This document shows, one piece after another, positions 43,207 to 53,435 of a DNA stretch of 64,000 bases; the stretch's first letter is position 1, and every line of letters starts with the position of its first letter. This DNA comes from Aedes albopictus (taxonomy: Eukaryota; Arthropoda; Insecta; Diptera; Culicidae): NCBI RefSeq assembly GCF_035046485.1, contig NC_085138.1, positions 91,929,266-91,993,265 on the forward strand, given 5' to 3'. The notes below the pieces were generated by a model. That model was not told the DNA's origin, ran no database searches, and saw only the letters and a list, made by a program, of their open reading frames with translations. Made by a program: the position numbers and the translations under genes.

Positions 43207-45110
43207 TTGGAATGTGAGAACTGCAGGGCGATCACAATTTTAAATGCTGCATACAAAGTGCTATCCCAGATCATCTTCCGTCGTCACCTAAAACGAAGGA
43301 GTTCGTGGGAAATTATCAAGCCGGTTTCATCGACGGCCGGTCGACAACGGACCAGATCTTCACCGTACGGCAAATCCTCCAGAAATGCCGAGAATACCAG
43401 GTCCCAACGACAATCGACTTCAAGGCAGCATACGAAAGTATCGACCACGCAGAGCTATAGAGAATCATACACGAAAACGGCTTTTCTGGGAAGCTGACTA
43501 GACTGATTAAAGCAACGATAGACGGAGTGCAAAACTGCGTAAGGGTTTCGGGTGAACTATCCAGTTCATTCGAATCTCGCCGGGGACTGCGACAAGGTGA
43601 TTGACTCTCATGCCTACTAGAGTGGGTCATCGTTGTATGGAAAAACTTTGAATTTGACCGTATAAACCGGGAACAAAGCTTTTTCAATGTATAACAGCGC
43701 CCAAAACAACTGTGCAAAATTTGGGAGCGATTGGTTGCGTCCCCGTATTCCACATTGCGATTGATATTTGTATGGAAATTAGTATGAGAAAACGTACTTT
43801 TTTGCATTTTACTCATAAGTAGAATTCTTTTGTCTAATACCATGTAACTAATGACGTTAAAGTATAGCCTAGGATATGCCGAAAAACTTTGCCGAAGACC
43901 GCAAAGTAATCCGACTTATGTGAAAAAAGTTATTCGCCTGGTAACTTAGGCCAAAAATTGAGATTTTATTATTGATGTTATTCCTTTACATGTTAAATAT
44001 TAGGCACCACCGGACAATCTGTACGTTATAACATTTTTCACAAGTGTCGGATCACTTCGCGGTCTTCAGCAAAGCTTTTCGGCATATCCTAGGCTATACT
44101 TCAACGTCATTAGTTAGATTGTGTTAGACAAAAAAATTCAATTTATGAGAAAAAATGCAAAAAAGCACGTTTTCCCATACTAAATTCCATACAAATTTCA
44201 ATCACAATGCGGAATACGGGGAAGCAACCAATCGCTCCCAAATTTTGCGCAGTTGTTTTGAACGCTGAAAGGAATCGAAAAAGCTTTGTTCCGAAAAATC
44301 GATTTTGTTGACCCAGTCTAATGCCTACTCTTCAACATCGCTCTGGAAGGTGTGATGCGACGAGCCACGCTCAACAGCCGGGGAATGATTTTCACAAAAT
44401 CCGGTCAATTTGTGTGCTTTGCGGACGACATGGACATTATTGCTAGAACATTTGGAACAGTGGCAGAGCTGTACACCCGCCTAAAACGTAAAGCAGCAAA
44501 GGTCCGACTGGTGGTGAATGTCTCAAAAAAAAAGTAAATACATCCTGGTAGGCGGAACCGAACACGACCGGATCCGTCTGGGTAGTAATGTTAAATACGA
44601 TAGACGGGGATACTTTCGAGGTGGTGGAGGAATTCGTCTACCTCGGATCCTTACTGACAGCTGACAACAACGTGAGCCGTGAAATTCGGAGGCACATCAT
44701 CAGCGGAAGTCGTGCCTACTACGGGCTCCAGAAGAAACTGCGGTCGAAAAAGATTCACCTACGCACCAAATGCACCATGTACAAAACGTTAATAAGACCG
44801 ATGGTCCTCTACGGACACGAGACATGGACCATGCTCGAGGAGGACCTGCAAGCACTCGGAGTTTTCGAGCGACGCGTGCTAAGAACGGTCTTCGGCGGTG
44901 TGCAGGAGAACGGTGTGTGGCGGAGAAGGATGAACCACGAGCTCGCTGCACTCTACGATGAACCCAACAACCTGAAAGTGGCTAAAGCTGGACGGATACG
45001 ATTTGCAGGGCAAGTCGCAAGAATGCCGGACAACAACCCTGCGAAGTTGGTGTTTGCAACTGATCTTGTTGGCACAAGAAGGCGTGGAGCGCAGAGAGCA
45101 CGATGATGGG
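43207..45110 (+). pseudogene. Reverse transcriptase of LINE C, broken
   Basis: 43207-43616 covers the fingers and motif A region with frame changes and a TGA just after GLRQGD. The frame is cut by the element at 43618-44320. It resumes at 44329 with NIALEGVMRRATLNSRG, then VCFADDMDIIARTFG (motif C intact) to an A-run frameshift at about 44525. 44588-45106 holds the C-terminal part (EFVYLGSLLTADNNVSREI, YGHETWTMLEEDLQALGVFE). Confidence 0.85.
43618..44320. mobile_element. 703-bp hAT-like foldback MITE inside LINE C
   Basis: Ends TAGAGTGGGTCA / TGACCCAGTCTA, flanked by a perfect 8-bp duplication ATGCCTAC (43610-43617 and 44321-44328). The two halves are inverted copies of each other over about 300 bp (for example TAGCCTAGGATATGCCGAAA and its inverse). 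LINE B shows the empty site near 38478-38490. The TAGAG start and 8-bp duplication fit hAT. Confidence 0.92.
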
Positions 45111-45225
45111 CGAGCATCGGGCGTGACCGAGGATGGAGAACAGCAGCCACGAACCATGTGTTATGGAGAAATAATGTTGATTCAGTTTTATCTTGAATTT
45201 GATGTTATACTAAATAAATGAATGA

Positions 45226-45726
45226 AGATTTGTTTCTCTGTGGTTGTATAGTGAATAATTCCTGCAGTAGTCAAATTATTAAACCACTCTGAATAAAGTT
45301 GAAGTCCCTGCGACTAAACACAGACAAATCGGTAAAGCCATAATGACAGTGTGTTTGGGATTGAGATGGGATGACAAAATGAACGGCTTTCGAGGGCCCC
45401 GGTCCGAAGATGGGTTTCATTTTGCGGCTTTGAGGTGTAATTCCAACAGGAGTTGGTACATATAAGGATTGCTATTCCTTTCGTTTCGATGTTTGGTTTC
45501 TTCGTTTGTTGTATCGTACCATCATCGTCGCCTTGGTGGGGATAAAAGTCAGAAGTAATGATTTGCAATAAACATAACAGATAACCGCAATAAAGCGTTT
45601 TTATTGGAGATTCGAGGGTGGTGGTGATCCCGTAGCCATGTAGACGGCAAATCCTCGTAGAATATGAGATTCTACACGAAATTTCCTTCCTCTCTGTACT
45701 TTTGTAAACAACGAGGTCTGTAAATA
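45226..45726. other. Unassigned sequence
   Basis: Balanced composition, no recognised domain. It could be unique host DNA between two transposons. Confidence 0.3.
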
Positions 45727-45890
45727 AGGGCCCTTATAGCCAATGCGTTAAGCGCACGGGAGTTAAGCATGGTTATGAATAGGGGTGACGGGTTCGATTC
45801 CCTGTCGGTCTAGGAGCTTTTCGTAAACGAAATTTATTTGATTTCCTTGGGCATAGAGTATTTTCGTGCCTGCCACAGGATATATAATAT
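45727..45890 (+). mobile_element. Feilai SINE, 5' part only
   Basis: It starts GGGCCCTTATAGCCAATGCG, has B-box GGTTCGATTCCC and GTCGGTCTAGGAGC, then GGGCATAGAGTATTTTCGTG. It stops after CCTGCCACAGGATATA, where the BEL/Pao sequence takes over. A frame that runs from the SINE into the BEL coding sequence is a chance fusion. Confidence 0.85.
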
Positions 45891-45939
45891 CTGTTTATCT
45901 TATTTATTTCGACTTAAACTAAATGACTTTAAACTTAGA

Positions 45940-46640
45940 GTTTCTCATTCAGAATCGGATACGACTGTAACAAAATCCACCGAACCGTCCACCAGATTGA
46001 GATCTTCCGGTATTATCACCAAAGAACAGTGTGTGGTGTGCAAAGATGGTTGCCCGTCTGTTGCCAAATGCAAAAGATTCGAAGAGTCCAGCTATGATTC
46101 CAAGTGGGCAGCTATAAAGGAATGCAAGCTATGCCGGAAATGTTGGCGAAAGCATAATGGAACATGCAAGCAGTCAAAACAATGTGGAACGAACGGATGT
46201 GAGTTCCTTCATCATCCTCTGCTCCACAACTCGCAGAAGCATGAGGCACCCGCATCGATACAGTCAACTCCAGTTAACGCACATCCAGAGACAAGGCGGA
46301 CGGATCGTTGCTGTAACGTACACCAAGTTCAATCAGAGGTCTTATTCAGAATGTCCCGGTTCTTTTATACGAACCAACGAAGTCTATACGGACCTACGCG
46401 TTCATTGACGATGGATCGGAGTTGACTCTGATAGAACAAGGTCTGTGTGATGAGCTAGGAGAACGAGGTCCGACAAAATCGCTGTGCTTGAAGTGGACCG
46501 GCGATACGCAGAAAGTAGAGGAGGAGTCTCAGGTAGTCGACACGGGAAATATCCGGCGTACACAACTCGAAGAAGTACGAGCTGTCGGATATCTCCACGA
46601 TATCTTCCTTAAAGATTCGACCTACTACTAACCGAGATCC
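45940..46640 (+). pseudogene. BEL/Pao zinc region and protease
   Basis: CVVCKDGCPSVAKCKRFEES followed by CKLCRKCWRKHNG and CGTNGCEFLHHPLLH is the BEL/Pao Cys/His region. Then, in another frame near 46395, FIDDGSELTLIEQ is the protease active-site type (D-D/G-S). 46422-46631 continues the protease domain. Confidence 0.8.
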
Positions 46641-46659
46641 AGAAGAAGTACCCGTATTT

Positions 46660-48450
46660 GACATGGGTTGCCGCTCGAGTCGTACAACAACGTAAGCCCA
46701 AGAATTCTTATTGGTCTGGATCATGCTAGACTTGGTCACACCATCACAAGCCATGAGGGTAGAGGCAACGAGCCCATTGCTGTTCAAACGCGACTAGGAT
46801 GGATGTCCTTCGGAAATTGCACCGGCAAAGAGAAAACTGAGCGGTATGTCAACTATCATAGTGTGCAAACCTGCGAATGCAACTGAGATGCAGGTGAAGA
46901 TCTGCATAAAATTGTGAAAGCTTATTTTTCTCTGGATAGCCTCGGAGTCTCGAAACCGAACAAGTTACTGGTCTCTCAACAAGACCAACGAGCACAAATG
47001 CTGTTGGAAACACTCACCCACCGTACTGATGGGCGATACGAGTCCGGCCTCCTTTGGAAATACGACGATATCCGCTTACCGAACAGTGAACCAATGGCAT
47101 CGGAGGCGTTGGAAATGCTTGGATAATCGTCTGAAAAAGGATCCCGTATTATCTGAGGCAATAAAAGCTAAAATCAACGACCATATCAGCAAGGGCTACA
47201 TCAGAAGGCTGTCCGAAGAAGAGTTGCAGAAACCACGATCTCGTGTATGGTATCTACCAATATTTCCAGTTGTCAACCCGAACAAGCCGGACAAAATTAG
47301 AATTGTGTGGGATGCTGCCGCCATGGTTAACGGAGTGTCTCTCAACTCAATACTTTTCAACTGAAAGGGCCAGACCAGCTGACGTCCCTCCTTTCTGTCC
47401 TGGTGCAGTTCAGAGAATTTCGAGTGGTGGCATTCGTGAAATGTTTCACCAGGTGAAAATGCGCGAAAATGACCAGCACTGCCTACGTTTCTTCTGGGCG
47501 GACGACGATCAAGCCATGGAACCAAGCATCTATGTAGTGCAGGTGATGACATTTGGTGCCTGTTGTTCGCCGAGTACCGCACAATATTGACCAATCCAAA
47601 TTCCTGTGTGGTAGTGATTTGTGTTCAGATTTCCCGTGTTAATCTATCTGTAAGAACTTTGTAAATATCTTTTGTTCTCACGTATATGGATGAGCTTCGT
47701 GACACTTTTTTTGGACAACTCAATGTGAACAACAGTAACGCACAACGTTTTGAACACGAACATCCTCAAGCTGTAGTTGCTATTGTAAAGAAACGCTATG
47801 TAGATGGCATGCTCGTCAGCGTGGAGACCGAAAAGGAAGCAATTCAGCTAGTACAGGACGTCAAAGGAATACACGCATCGGCGGGTTTCGAAATGCGGAA
47901 TTGGATATCCAATTCGCCTAGCGTCTTGGCAGCAATCAGTGAGCTAGCACCGACAGAGAAAAACCTCGACATCGGCGAGGAAGGAGCTACAGAGAAAATC
48001 CTTGGGATGTGGTGAGACACCTCGAAAGATTGTTTCACCTACAAGATCTCTACTCGCTATGATAAGGAACTCATCTCTGGAAACCGTCGGCCAACGAAAA
48101 GGGAAGTCCTCCGTATGCTAATGATGGTATTTGACCCATTGGGACTCATCGCACACTTTCTGAAGTTCCTGAAGGTGCTATTGCAGGAGATATGACGAAC
48201 ACTAGTTGGATGGGACGATCCAATCGAGGATTCACAGTACGAGAAGTGGCTTTTGTGGCTGAAAATTTTCCCTCAAATTGCAAGGGTAGAAATTCCATGC
48301 TGCTATCGACACCAGCGGAAAAAGAAACTGTTATTGAAATGCATATTGTGTATTCAGTTCAAAGTTGGATTATCCCGACTGTTTGTGAAACTGTTCAGAA
48401 CAGTCGTCGAATATCGAGGGGATTCTCGATGTATTCTACAGAAACCAATT
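46660..48450 (+). pseudogene. BEL/Pao reverse transcriptase and start of RNase H, frameshifted
   Basis: ILIGLDHARLGH and QTRLGWMSFG lie at 46700-46820. KAYFSLDSLGVS and GLLWKYDDIRLPNSEP follow, then SRVWYLPIFPVVNPNKPDKI (47240-47300) and RIVWDAAA. Motif A reads MFHQVKMRENDQHCLRFFW in mixed frames. Motif C is RYVDGMLVS at about 47796, where the second catalytic Asp of YVDD is Gly. About 100 bp at 47590-47690 is foreign or rearranged. 48015-48250 has VFDPLGLIA and WDDPI, the RT-RNase H connection of this family. Confidence 0.8.
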
Positions 48451-48667
48451 AATCAGCAAATTTGTTCAAGCATATCATTATTTCAAACGTATAGGTCTTC
48501 AGAATAACAAACATTAGCAATTATTCTGGAAATAATATAAATTGCATTTATTAAACCTCACTTTAAAACATTTAAAACATTTATTGCGAAAAAAAAAATA
48601 TTTTCATAAATTTGTTGAGTGACAAACATTGCATCTTAACACCCCCGACTTCCGCGCCAAAAAACTA

Positions 48668-49023
48668 GCCGGAGAAACTTAAGTACCTAAATTTGAGTAT
48701 TTTTAAACTCACTTTGAGTTCTTTTTTGTCTTCTCTCTCATCCACTCTCTTTGTTGTTGTCAGAGAGTGAAGAGCAAAACAACCCAACTTTGACAGTTCG
48801 GTGCGGGAAGCCAAAATTGAGTAAACAGCATTGAACTCAAATTTGAGTATTTTGAACTAGCAGTTGGGTGAAAAAAACTTAGCCGGTAGGTACTTTGCCG
48901 CACGGGATCAAATGTAAAAAACCCACTTCAACATCGCTTCCACGAACTCAAATATGGGTTCCCGCATGCAACCCCGAAGTTGGGTGAAACAAACTCATAT
49001 TTGGGTACTTTGTTTTCTCCGTG
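48668..49023. mobile_element. MITE inside the BEL/Pao element
   Basis: GCCGGAGAAACTTAAGTACC at the left and GGTACTTTGTTTTCTCCGTG at the right are inverted with few mismatches. TA lies on both sides (48666-48667 and 49024-49025). The interior alternates AACTCAAATTTGAGT-like words. It separates the RT/RNase H part from the integrase. Confidence 0.65.
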
Positions 49024-49025
49024 TA

Positions 49026-50080
49026 GATCAAGTCTACTGTATCAGTGGCCTGCCTTCCTGGATGAGAACGACGTGCTTCGCGTCAAAGGCCGAACGAAGT
49101 CATGTGTGTTCATTGACCGAGATGCTGCCGAGCCTGTAATTCTTCCCCGAGATCATCATGTAACTCGCCTTATGATTTCCGTAGCACATGAGTGGTTCAA
49201 CCATCAGAACCATGAGACGGTGGTGAACGAGATACTTCAACGGTACCACCGTATTCCACGACTGAAAGCTACATACCGTCAACTCCGAAAAGAGTGCCAA
49301 CAGTGCAAAATCCTTCTCGCTAAACCCAAACCCCCTGCAATGGCTGATCTCCCTAAAGCTCGACTGTCCGCCTTTTCTCGTCCCTTCACCCACAAGGGAG
49401 TGGACTATTTCGGTCCGATATTGATCTCAGATGGAAGACGTACCGAGTAGCGGTGGGGGGGTACTCGACACTTGCTTAACCACACGCGCCATCCACCTAC
49501 AGATCGCTCACACACTGACCACTGACTCACATGGGCTGTGCATGGGAGGGGCTGATTCGAAGCGTAAAACAAAATCTCGAGCGATTGCAAATGAGTAGAC
49601 TACCAACCCACGAAGTTCTGGAAAATGCGTTGGTAGAGATCGAAAATATCGTAAACTCGCGTCCTCTAACAAACATTCCTATTGTGGATGATGATTCACC
49701 AGTGCTAACTCCTAATCATTTTTTGCTGGGGTCTGCTATAATGGCTTATGATCGTGGGTCCCGCTGGACGACAACCCAGTTCTGCTGAGAAACGGCTGGA
49801 AGCAGTCTCAGCTGTTAGCAGATACTTACTGAAAGCACTGGGTTCGGAACAATTTGCCTATGATCACTCGTAGGACCAAGTGGTTCACTCCAACAAAGCC
49901 AGTAACAGTAGGAGATGTGGTAGTCATCGTAGATTCGAAGTTTCCACATAACCACTGGCCAAAGGGCCGAGTGATTGCCACGTATCCGGCTTCGGACGGT
50001 CAGGTGAGATGGGCTCTATGAACGACCTGCGGTGTCCGTAGCTGTTCGCGACGTAGGCGTTGAGACGAATTCGCGTATTC
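49026..50080 (+). pseudogene. BEL/Pao integrase with deleted catalytic core, plus DUF5641-like tail
   Basis: The H2C2 zinc domain is readable at 49180-49310 (HEWFNHQNHETVVNEILQRY, then ECQQCK). Then comes the start of the catalytic core (RPFTHKGVDYFGPI, 49378-49425). The core breaks off near 49445. Sequence resumes at 49531 with GCAWEGLIRSVKQNLERL, then LENALVEIENIVNSRPLTN and LTPNHFLLG, the end of the integrase. The DUF5641-like tail reads RTKWFTPTKPVTVGDVVVIV and HWPKGRVIATYPASDGQVR. About 300 codons of core are missing or scrambled. Confidence 0.82.
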
Positions 50081-50090
50081 CGGTGGGGAG

Positions 50091-50540
50091 TGTTGGTTAC
50101 GCCCCGTCGGAAAGTGTCACCGAAGCAGACCGCCAATCTATGACATCAATGGGTCATGACATCTCTGGATCATCAACCACACCCGTCGCCATGCGAGGGA
50201 TTGCCGTAGGACCATAAAATAATAGATGACATGAGCAACATTAAAGAACCTCTGATGAATCAAAGTGAATTACCAACAATGTTTCCTATCTAAAAACTAC
50301 GAGTAAAAATTGAAATCTGCTTAAATTACTCATTAAACCTAATCTACTTACGTGCTATTTGTGTGCTAACCCTAATTTGTACTTATTATCTAAAAAGGTG
50401 AGAATTTATCGCTAAAACAAGTAAAGAGTGCTTATGGATTAGTTTCTTAACCTATGTATGTGACTTAAATTACTAGGATTAGCCTACGGACTAGAATTGC
50501 CTTTTGCAAGTGCTACTAAATGTGACCCTGTAGCTTGATA
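50091..50540 (+). repeat. Probable 3' LTR of the BEL/Pao element
   Basis: A polypurine tract GGTGGGGAG (50082-50090) is followed directly by TGTTGGTTACGCCCC, a typical LTR start (TG...). The 3' boundary (CA) is not fixed; two AAAAAGGTGAG words at 50394-50404 and 50541-50551 lie near the likely end. No 5' LTR is available for comparison. Confidence 0.55.
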
Positions 50541-50650
50541 AAAAGGTGAGCGAACAAAGTGTACATCTAAAACATATCCCTAAACATATATGTATGAACA
50601 GGTTTTTACGGCACAACAAGAACCGCTTACCAATTCCTACTCTTTGGTAT

Positions 50651-50836
50651 AGGAACGCACCTGGTGTGATGGTTAGAATACTTGACTATCACGCCGAGAA
50701 CATGGGATCGAATCCCACTCCGGACAAACTCACAAAATGTGAGTTCTTCCTTCGGAAGGGAAGTAAAGCGTGGGTCCCGAGATGAACTAGCCTAGGGCTA
50801 AAAATCTCGTTAATACAGATAAAATAAAAAAAAAAC
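50651..50836 (+). mobile_element. tRNA-derived SINE, second family, copy 1
   Basis: The tRNA-like head has A-box TGGTGTGATGGTTAGAATA, TTGACTATCACGCC and B-box GGATCGAATCCC. The body has CTTCCTTCGGAAGGGAAGTA and the tail CTCGTTAATACAGATAAA plus an A-run. It matches 63654-63833. It abuts the long repeat that begins at 50837. Confidence 0.85.
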
Positions 50837-51779
50837 CTTAATTAATCCACCTAGCGGTGATGGTGCCTTTCTCGTGCTTTTAAATATCCTTTCAACAAAA
50901 CTAAAGCGACATGTTGATGACATTGACATAAATACAAAATGAAAACTGCTTGCTAAATCAACTCAATATGGATACATTTTATATTGACATAACACCCAAT
51001 ATTCAGAAAATTTAAGACAACGATCCAAAATTCAATCCAAACAAGTGTCATGAAGCCGCAAAGCTTTGAAACGTCATTTTAGATTTTCCGGTCGTCATTT
51101 TTTGACTCCGGATATCTACCCCAACTAAACTAACCGCCATCTTAAACATTGAGACACCATCTTGGATGTTCTGGTATTCAATTTGGGACTCTGTTCCTAA
51201 AATTACATAAAATAATCGCCGTATTGAATTTTGGCATGTCGTTTATGATTTTCTGGTACCAGTTTTGGACGAAGACCGGCATTCTTCCCCATTCAAATTA
51301 TAGTCATATTGCAGACCTTGTGAAACAGCGCACAGCTTAGGTTTTCTGATTACAAATTTTGAATTCTGGACATGTTTCCATACAACATATGCCCATAATA
51401 CAAGAATTCAAAATTCTAAAAAAAGGCGCTAACTTGAATACTGGGCCATTATCTTGGATTTTGGACCGCTATCTTGGATACTCTGGTGGACTCCGAACAT
51501 ATTTCCCATACCAAATACACTTATTTTACATAGTTTTAGAGCTCAAAATTCCTTTAAACAGCCGCCACCTTCTGTTCAGGGTTGACACGATCAAATTCTT
51601 ATTTTTCCATTTAACGTTGACCCATCCTGCTATAAATTTACACCTTAGGAATCTGAAATGGTGCGATTTGATGAGATTGCTTTAGTTTTGTCTATATTTT
51701 ATTCTCTTTCGTATATGAGAACTTAGACCTATTCGTCACTGTTGTTCATGCCTAACGTTTATCAGGCCATTAAACAAAG

Positions 51780-53100
51780 CCACGATTTGATTTTTCACAT
51801 GAACGTTGGTTCTGCTACACAACAGCTAGTCTTATGTGATCTAAGGCTATTTACCGTTTATTGGATTATCAAAAAAATCTGCGATCTGATGTGTCGTATG
51901 TATGGGTTTGGTTCATTTTTATATTTGGCAATTTCCGGTGGGACACCCGGATCTGATTCCATGACACTACCGGTTGTCCCAATTATGGTCTGAGATTATT
52001 TTATTGCTAATTCTTCACCTTTACCCAATCACCGCGATTTGATATATCGCATGTATAGGGGTTTGATTCACTTTTACTTTTAACCACTTTCGAAGCCACA
52101 GCCGAACCCGCAACACTACCGGGAATCTAATGTGGTCTGACCCTATTTTTCCATCAGGTTGTCGATAAGTCGTGTTTTGATGTACCGCATCCATGGGTTT
52201 GGTTAAATTTTACATTTTACTACCCGGATCTGATTCCGAATAACTACCGGCTGAACCAAATAGGGTCTGACACTATTGTCTTGTTAACTGTTCATCGGTT
52301 AACCAAAAACGCTGCAAATTGAAGGTGTCACATGCAGGGTTTGACAATTTCGACGGGACTCTCGGAACCAATTCCGGAACACTACCAGTTGTGTCTAGTG
52401 TGATCTAAGGCTATTTTCTTGCTAACTGTTCATCAGGTTATCGCAAAAGCCACGATTTGATGTGTCACATGCCTGGATTTGATTTACTTTTACATTTGGC
52501 CTCTTCCGGCCACTCAAAACCGATTCCGAAACAATTGCTGGCCGTTCATTAGGTAATCGAAAAAGCCGCTATTTGATGTGACGCATGTACGGGTATGTGT
52601 TTCTCTATCAGATTTGACCACTTCTGCGGGAACCCCGGAACCGGTTCCGGAACACTACTGGTTCAGATATGGTCTGAGATGATGTTCCTGCTCATTGTCC
52701 ATCAGGTCATCGAAAATGCCGTGGTTTGATGTGTCGCATGCATGGGATTGGTTCAATTGTATATTTGGCCACTTCCAGCGGGACGCCTAGAACCGGTTCC
52801 GGAACACTTCCGGTTCAGATATGGTTTGATACTGTTTTCCTGCTTACCGCTCATCAGGTTATCTAAAATGCCGTGGTTTGATGTGTCGCATGCATGCGCT
52901 TGGTTAAATTGTATTTTTGGCCACTTCCAGTGGGACACCCGGTACCGGTTCCGGAACATTACCGGTTCAGATATGGTCTGAGACTATTTTCCTGCTTACC
53001 GTTCATCAGGTTATCGAAAATGCCGTGGTTTGATGTGCCGCATGCATGGGTTTGATGCATTTTCATATCTGGTCCCTTCTTGGGGTACCATTCCGGAACA
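51780..53100 (+). repeat. About ten tandem ~150-bp units inside the long repeat
   Basis: GATTTGATGTGTCGCATG-like starts occur near 51785, 51885, 52030, 52165, 52310, 52450, 52568, 52718, 52868 and 53019. Each is followed by GGGTTTGGTT, a CCGGTTCCGGAACACTACCG-like block and CATCAGGTTATCGAAAA. The last three are exactly 150-151 bp apart and very similar, so expansion is youngest at the 3' side. Confidence 0.82.
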
Positions 53101-53244
53101 CCTAAATGGCCATATCTCCGGAACGGCTGGACCGATCCGAACCATTTTCAACAGGAAACAATGGGACCAGATTCCGCGTCGAATGAACCATCGGTCATTG
53201 AAATCGGTTGAGGTTTACTGCCAAAAAGTGATGTGAGTTTTTTT

Positions 53245-53310
53245 GTACACACTCACACATACACACACACACGCACACACATACACACACACACACATAC
53301 ACACACACAG
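53245..53310. repeat. (CA)n microsatellite
   Basis: A continuous ACACAC run with a few T and G interruptions near the 3' end of the long repeat. The 18570-18610 copy has a shorter form. Confidence 0.9.
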
Positions 53311-53435
53311 ACATCACCTCAATTCGTCGAGCTGAGTTGATTGGTATATATGACTCGACCCTCCGGGGCTTCTATCAAAAAGTCATTTTTGGAGTGAACA
53401 TATAGCCTTTCCAGTACACTTAGTGTACGAGAAAG

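Larger units (their letters stand above)
43175..45200 (+). mobile_element. LINE C: 5'-truncated RTE-like element, interrupted by a MITE
   Basis: It starts abruptly within the reverse transcriptase region (CTGCCCCATTCACAAGAAAG) and runs to a 3' end with AAATAAATGAATGA near 45215-45225. Its closest relative in the window is LINE B, at very similar nucleotide sequence. No endonuclease is present, as expected of a 5'-truncated insertion. Confidence 0.84.
45905..50540 (+). mobile_element. BEL/Pao LTR retrotransposon, decayed, 5' truncated
   Basis: Order on +: gag-end zinc region, aspartic protease, reverse transcriptase, RNase H remnant, integrase, DUF5641-like C-terminus, polypurine tract, 3' LTR start. 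The order, and the conserved CxxC...HH.LLH zinc region and DUF5641 tail, are specific to BEL/Pao. Frame breaks, a missing integrase core and a MITE insertion show it is dead. No 5' LTR is seen: the element meets a SINE fragment at about 45890. Confidence 0.85.
50837..53435 (+). mobile_element. Long interspersed repeat (CACCTAGCGGTGATGG type), copy 2, with expanded internal array
   Basis: Starts TTAATTAATCCACCTAGCGG and ends TAGTGTACGAGAAAGGCAA. GCCTTTCTCGT at the start and ACGAGAAAGGC at the end are inverted, so the element may have short inverted ends. The middle has 'CCATCTTGGAT' modules as in copy 1, then a tandem array at 51780-53100, then CGGAACGGCTGGACCGATCC and a CA repeat. No protein frame. 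Confidence 0.68.

Noticed and set aside
45838..46425. Single 195-codon gene
   Set aside because: The first part is SINE sequence and the rest is the BEL/Pao zinc region; the junction is a chance fusion of two elements.
51780..53100. CRISPR-like array of about ten regular units
   Set aside because: The whole 150-bp unit is repeated, with no unique spacers of constant length, and the genome is that of an insect. It is a tandem satellite-like array.
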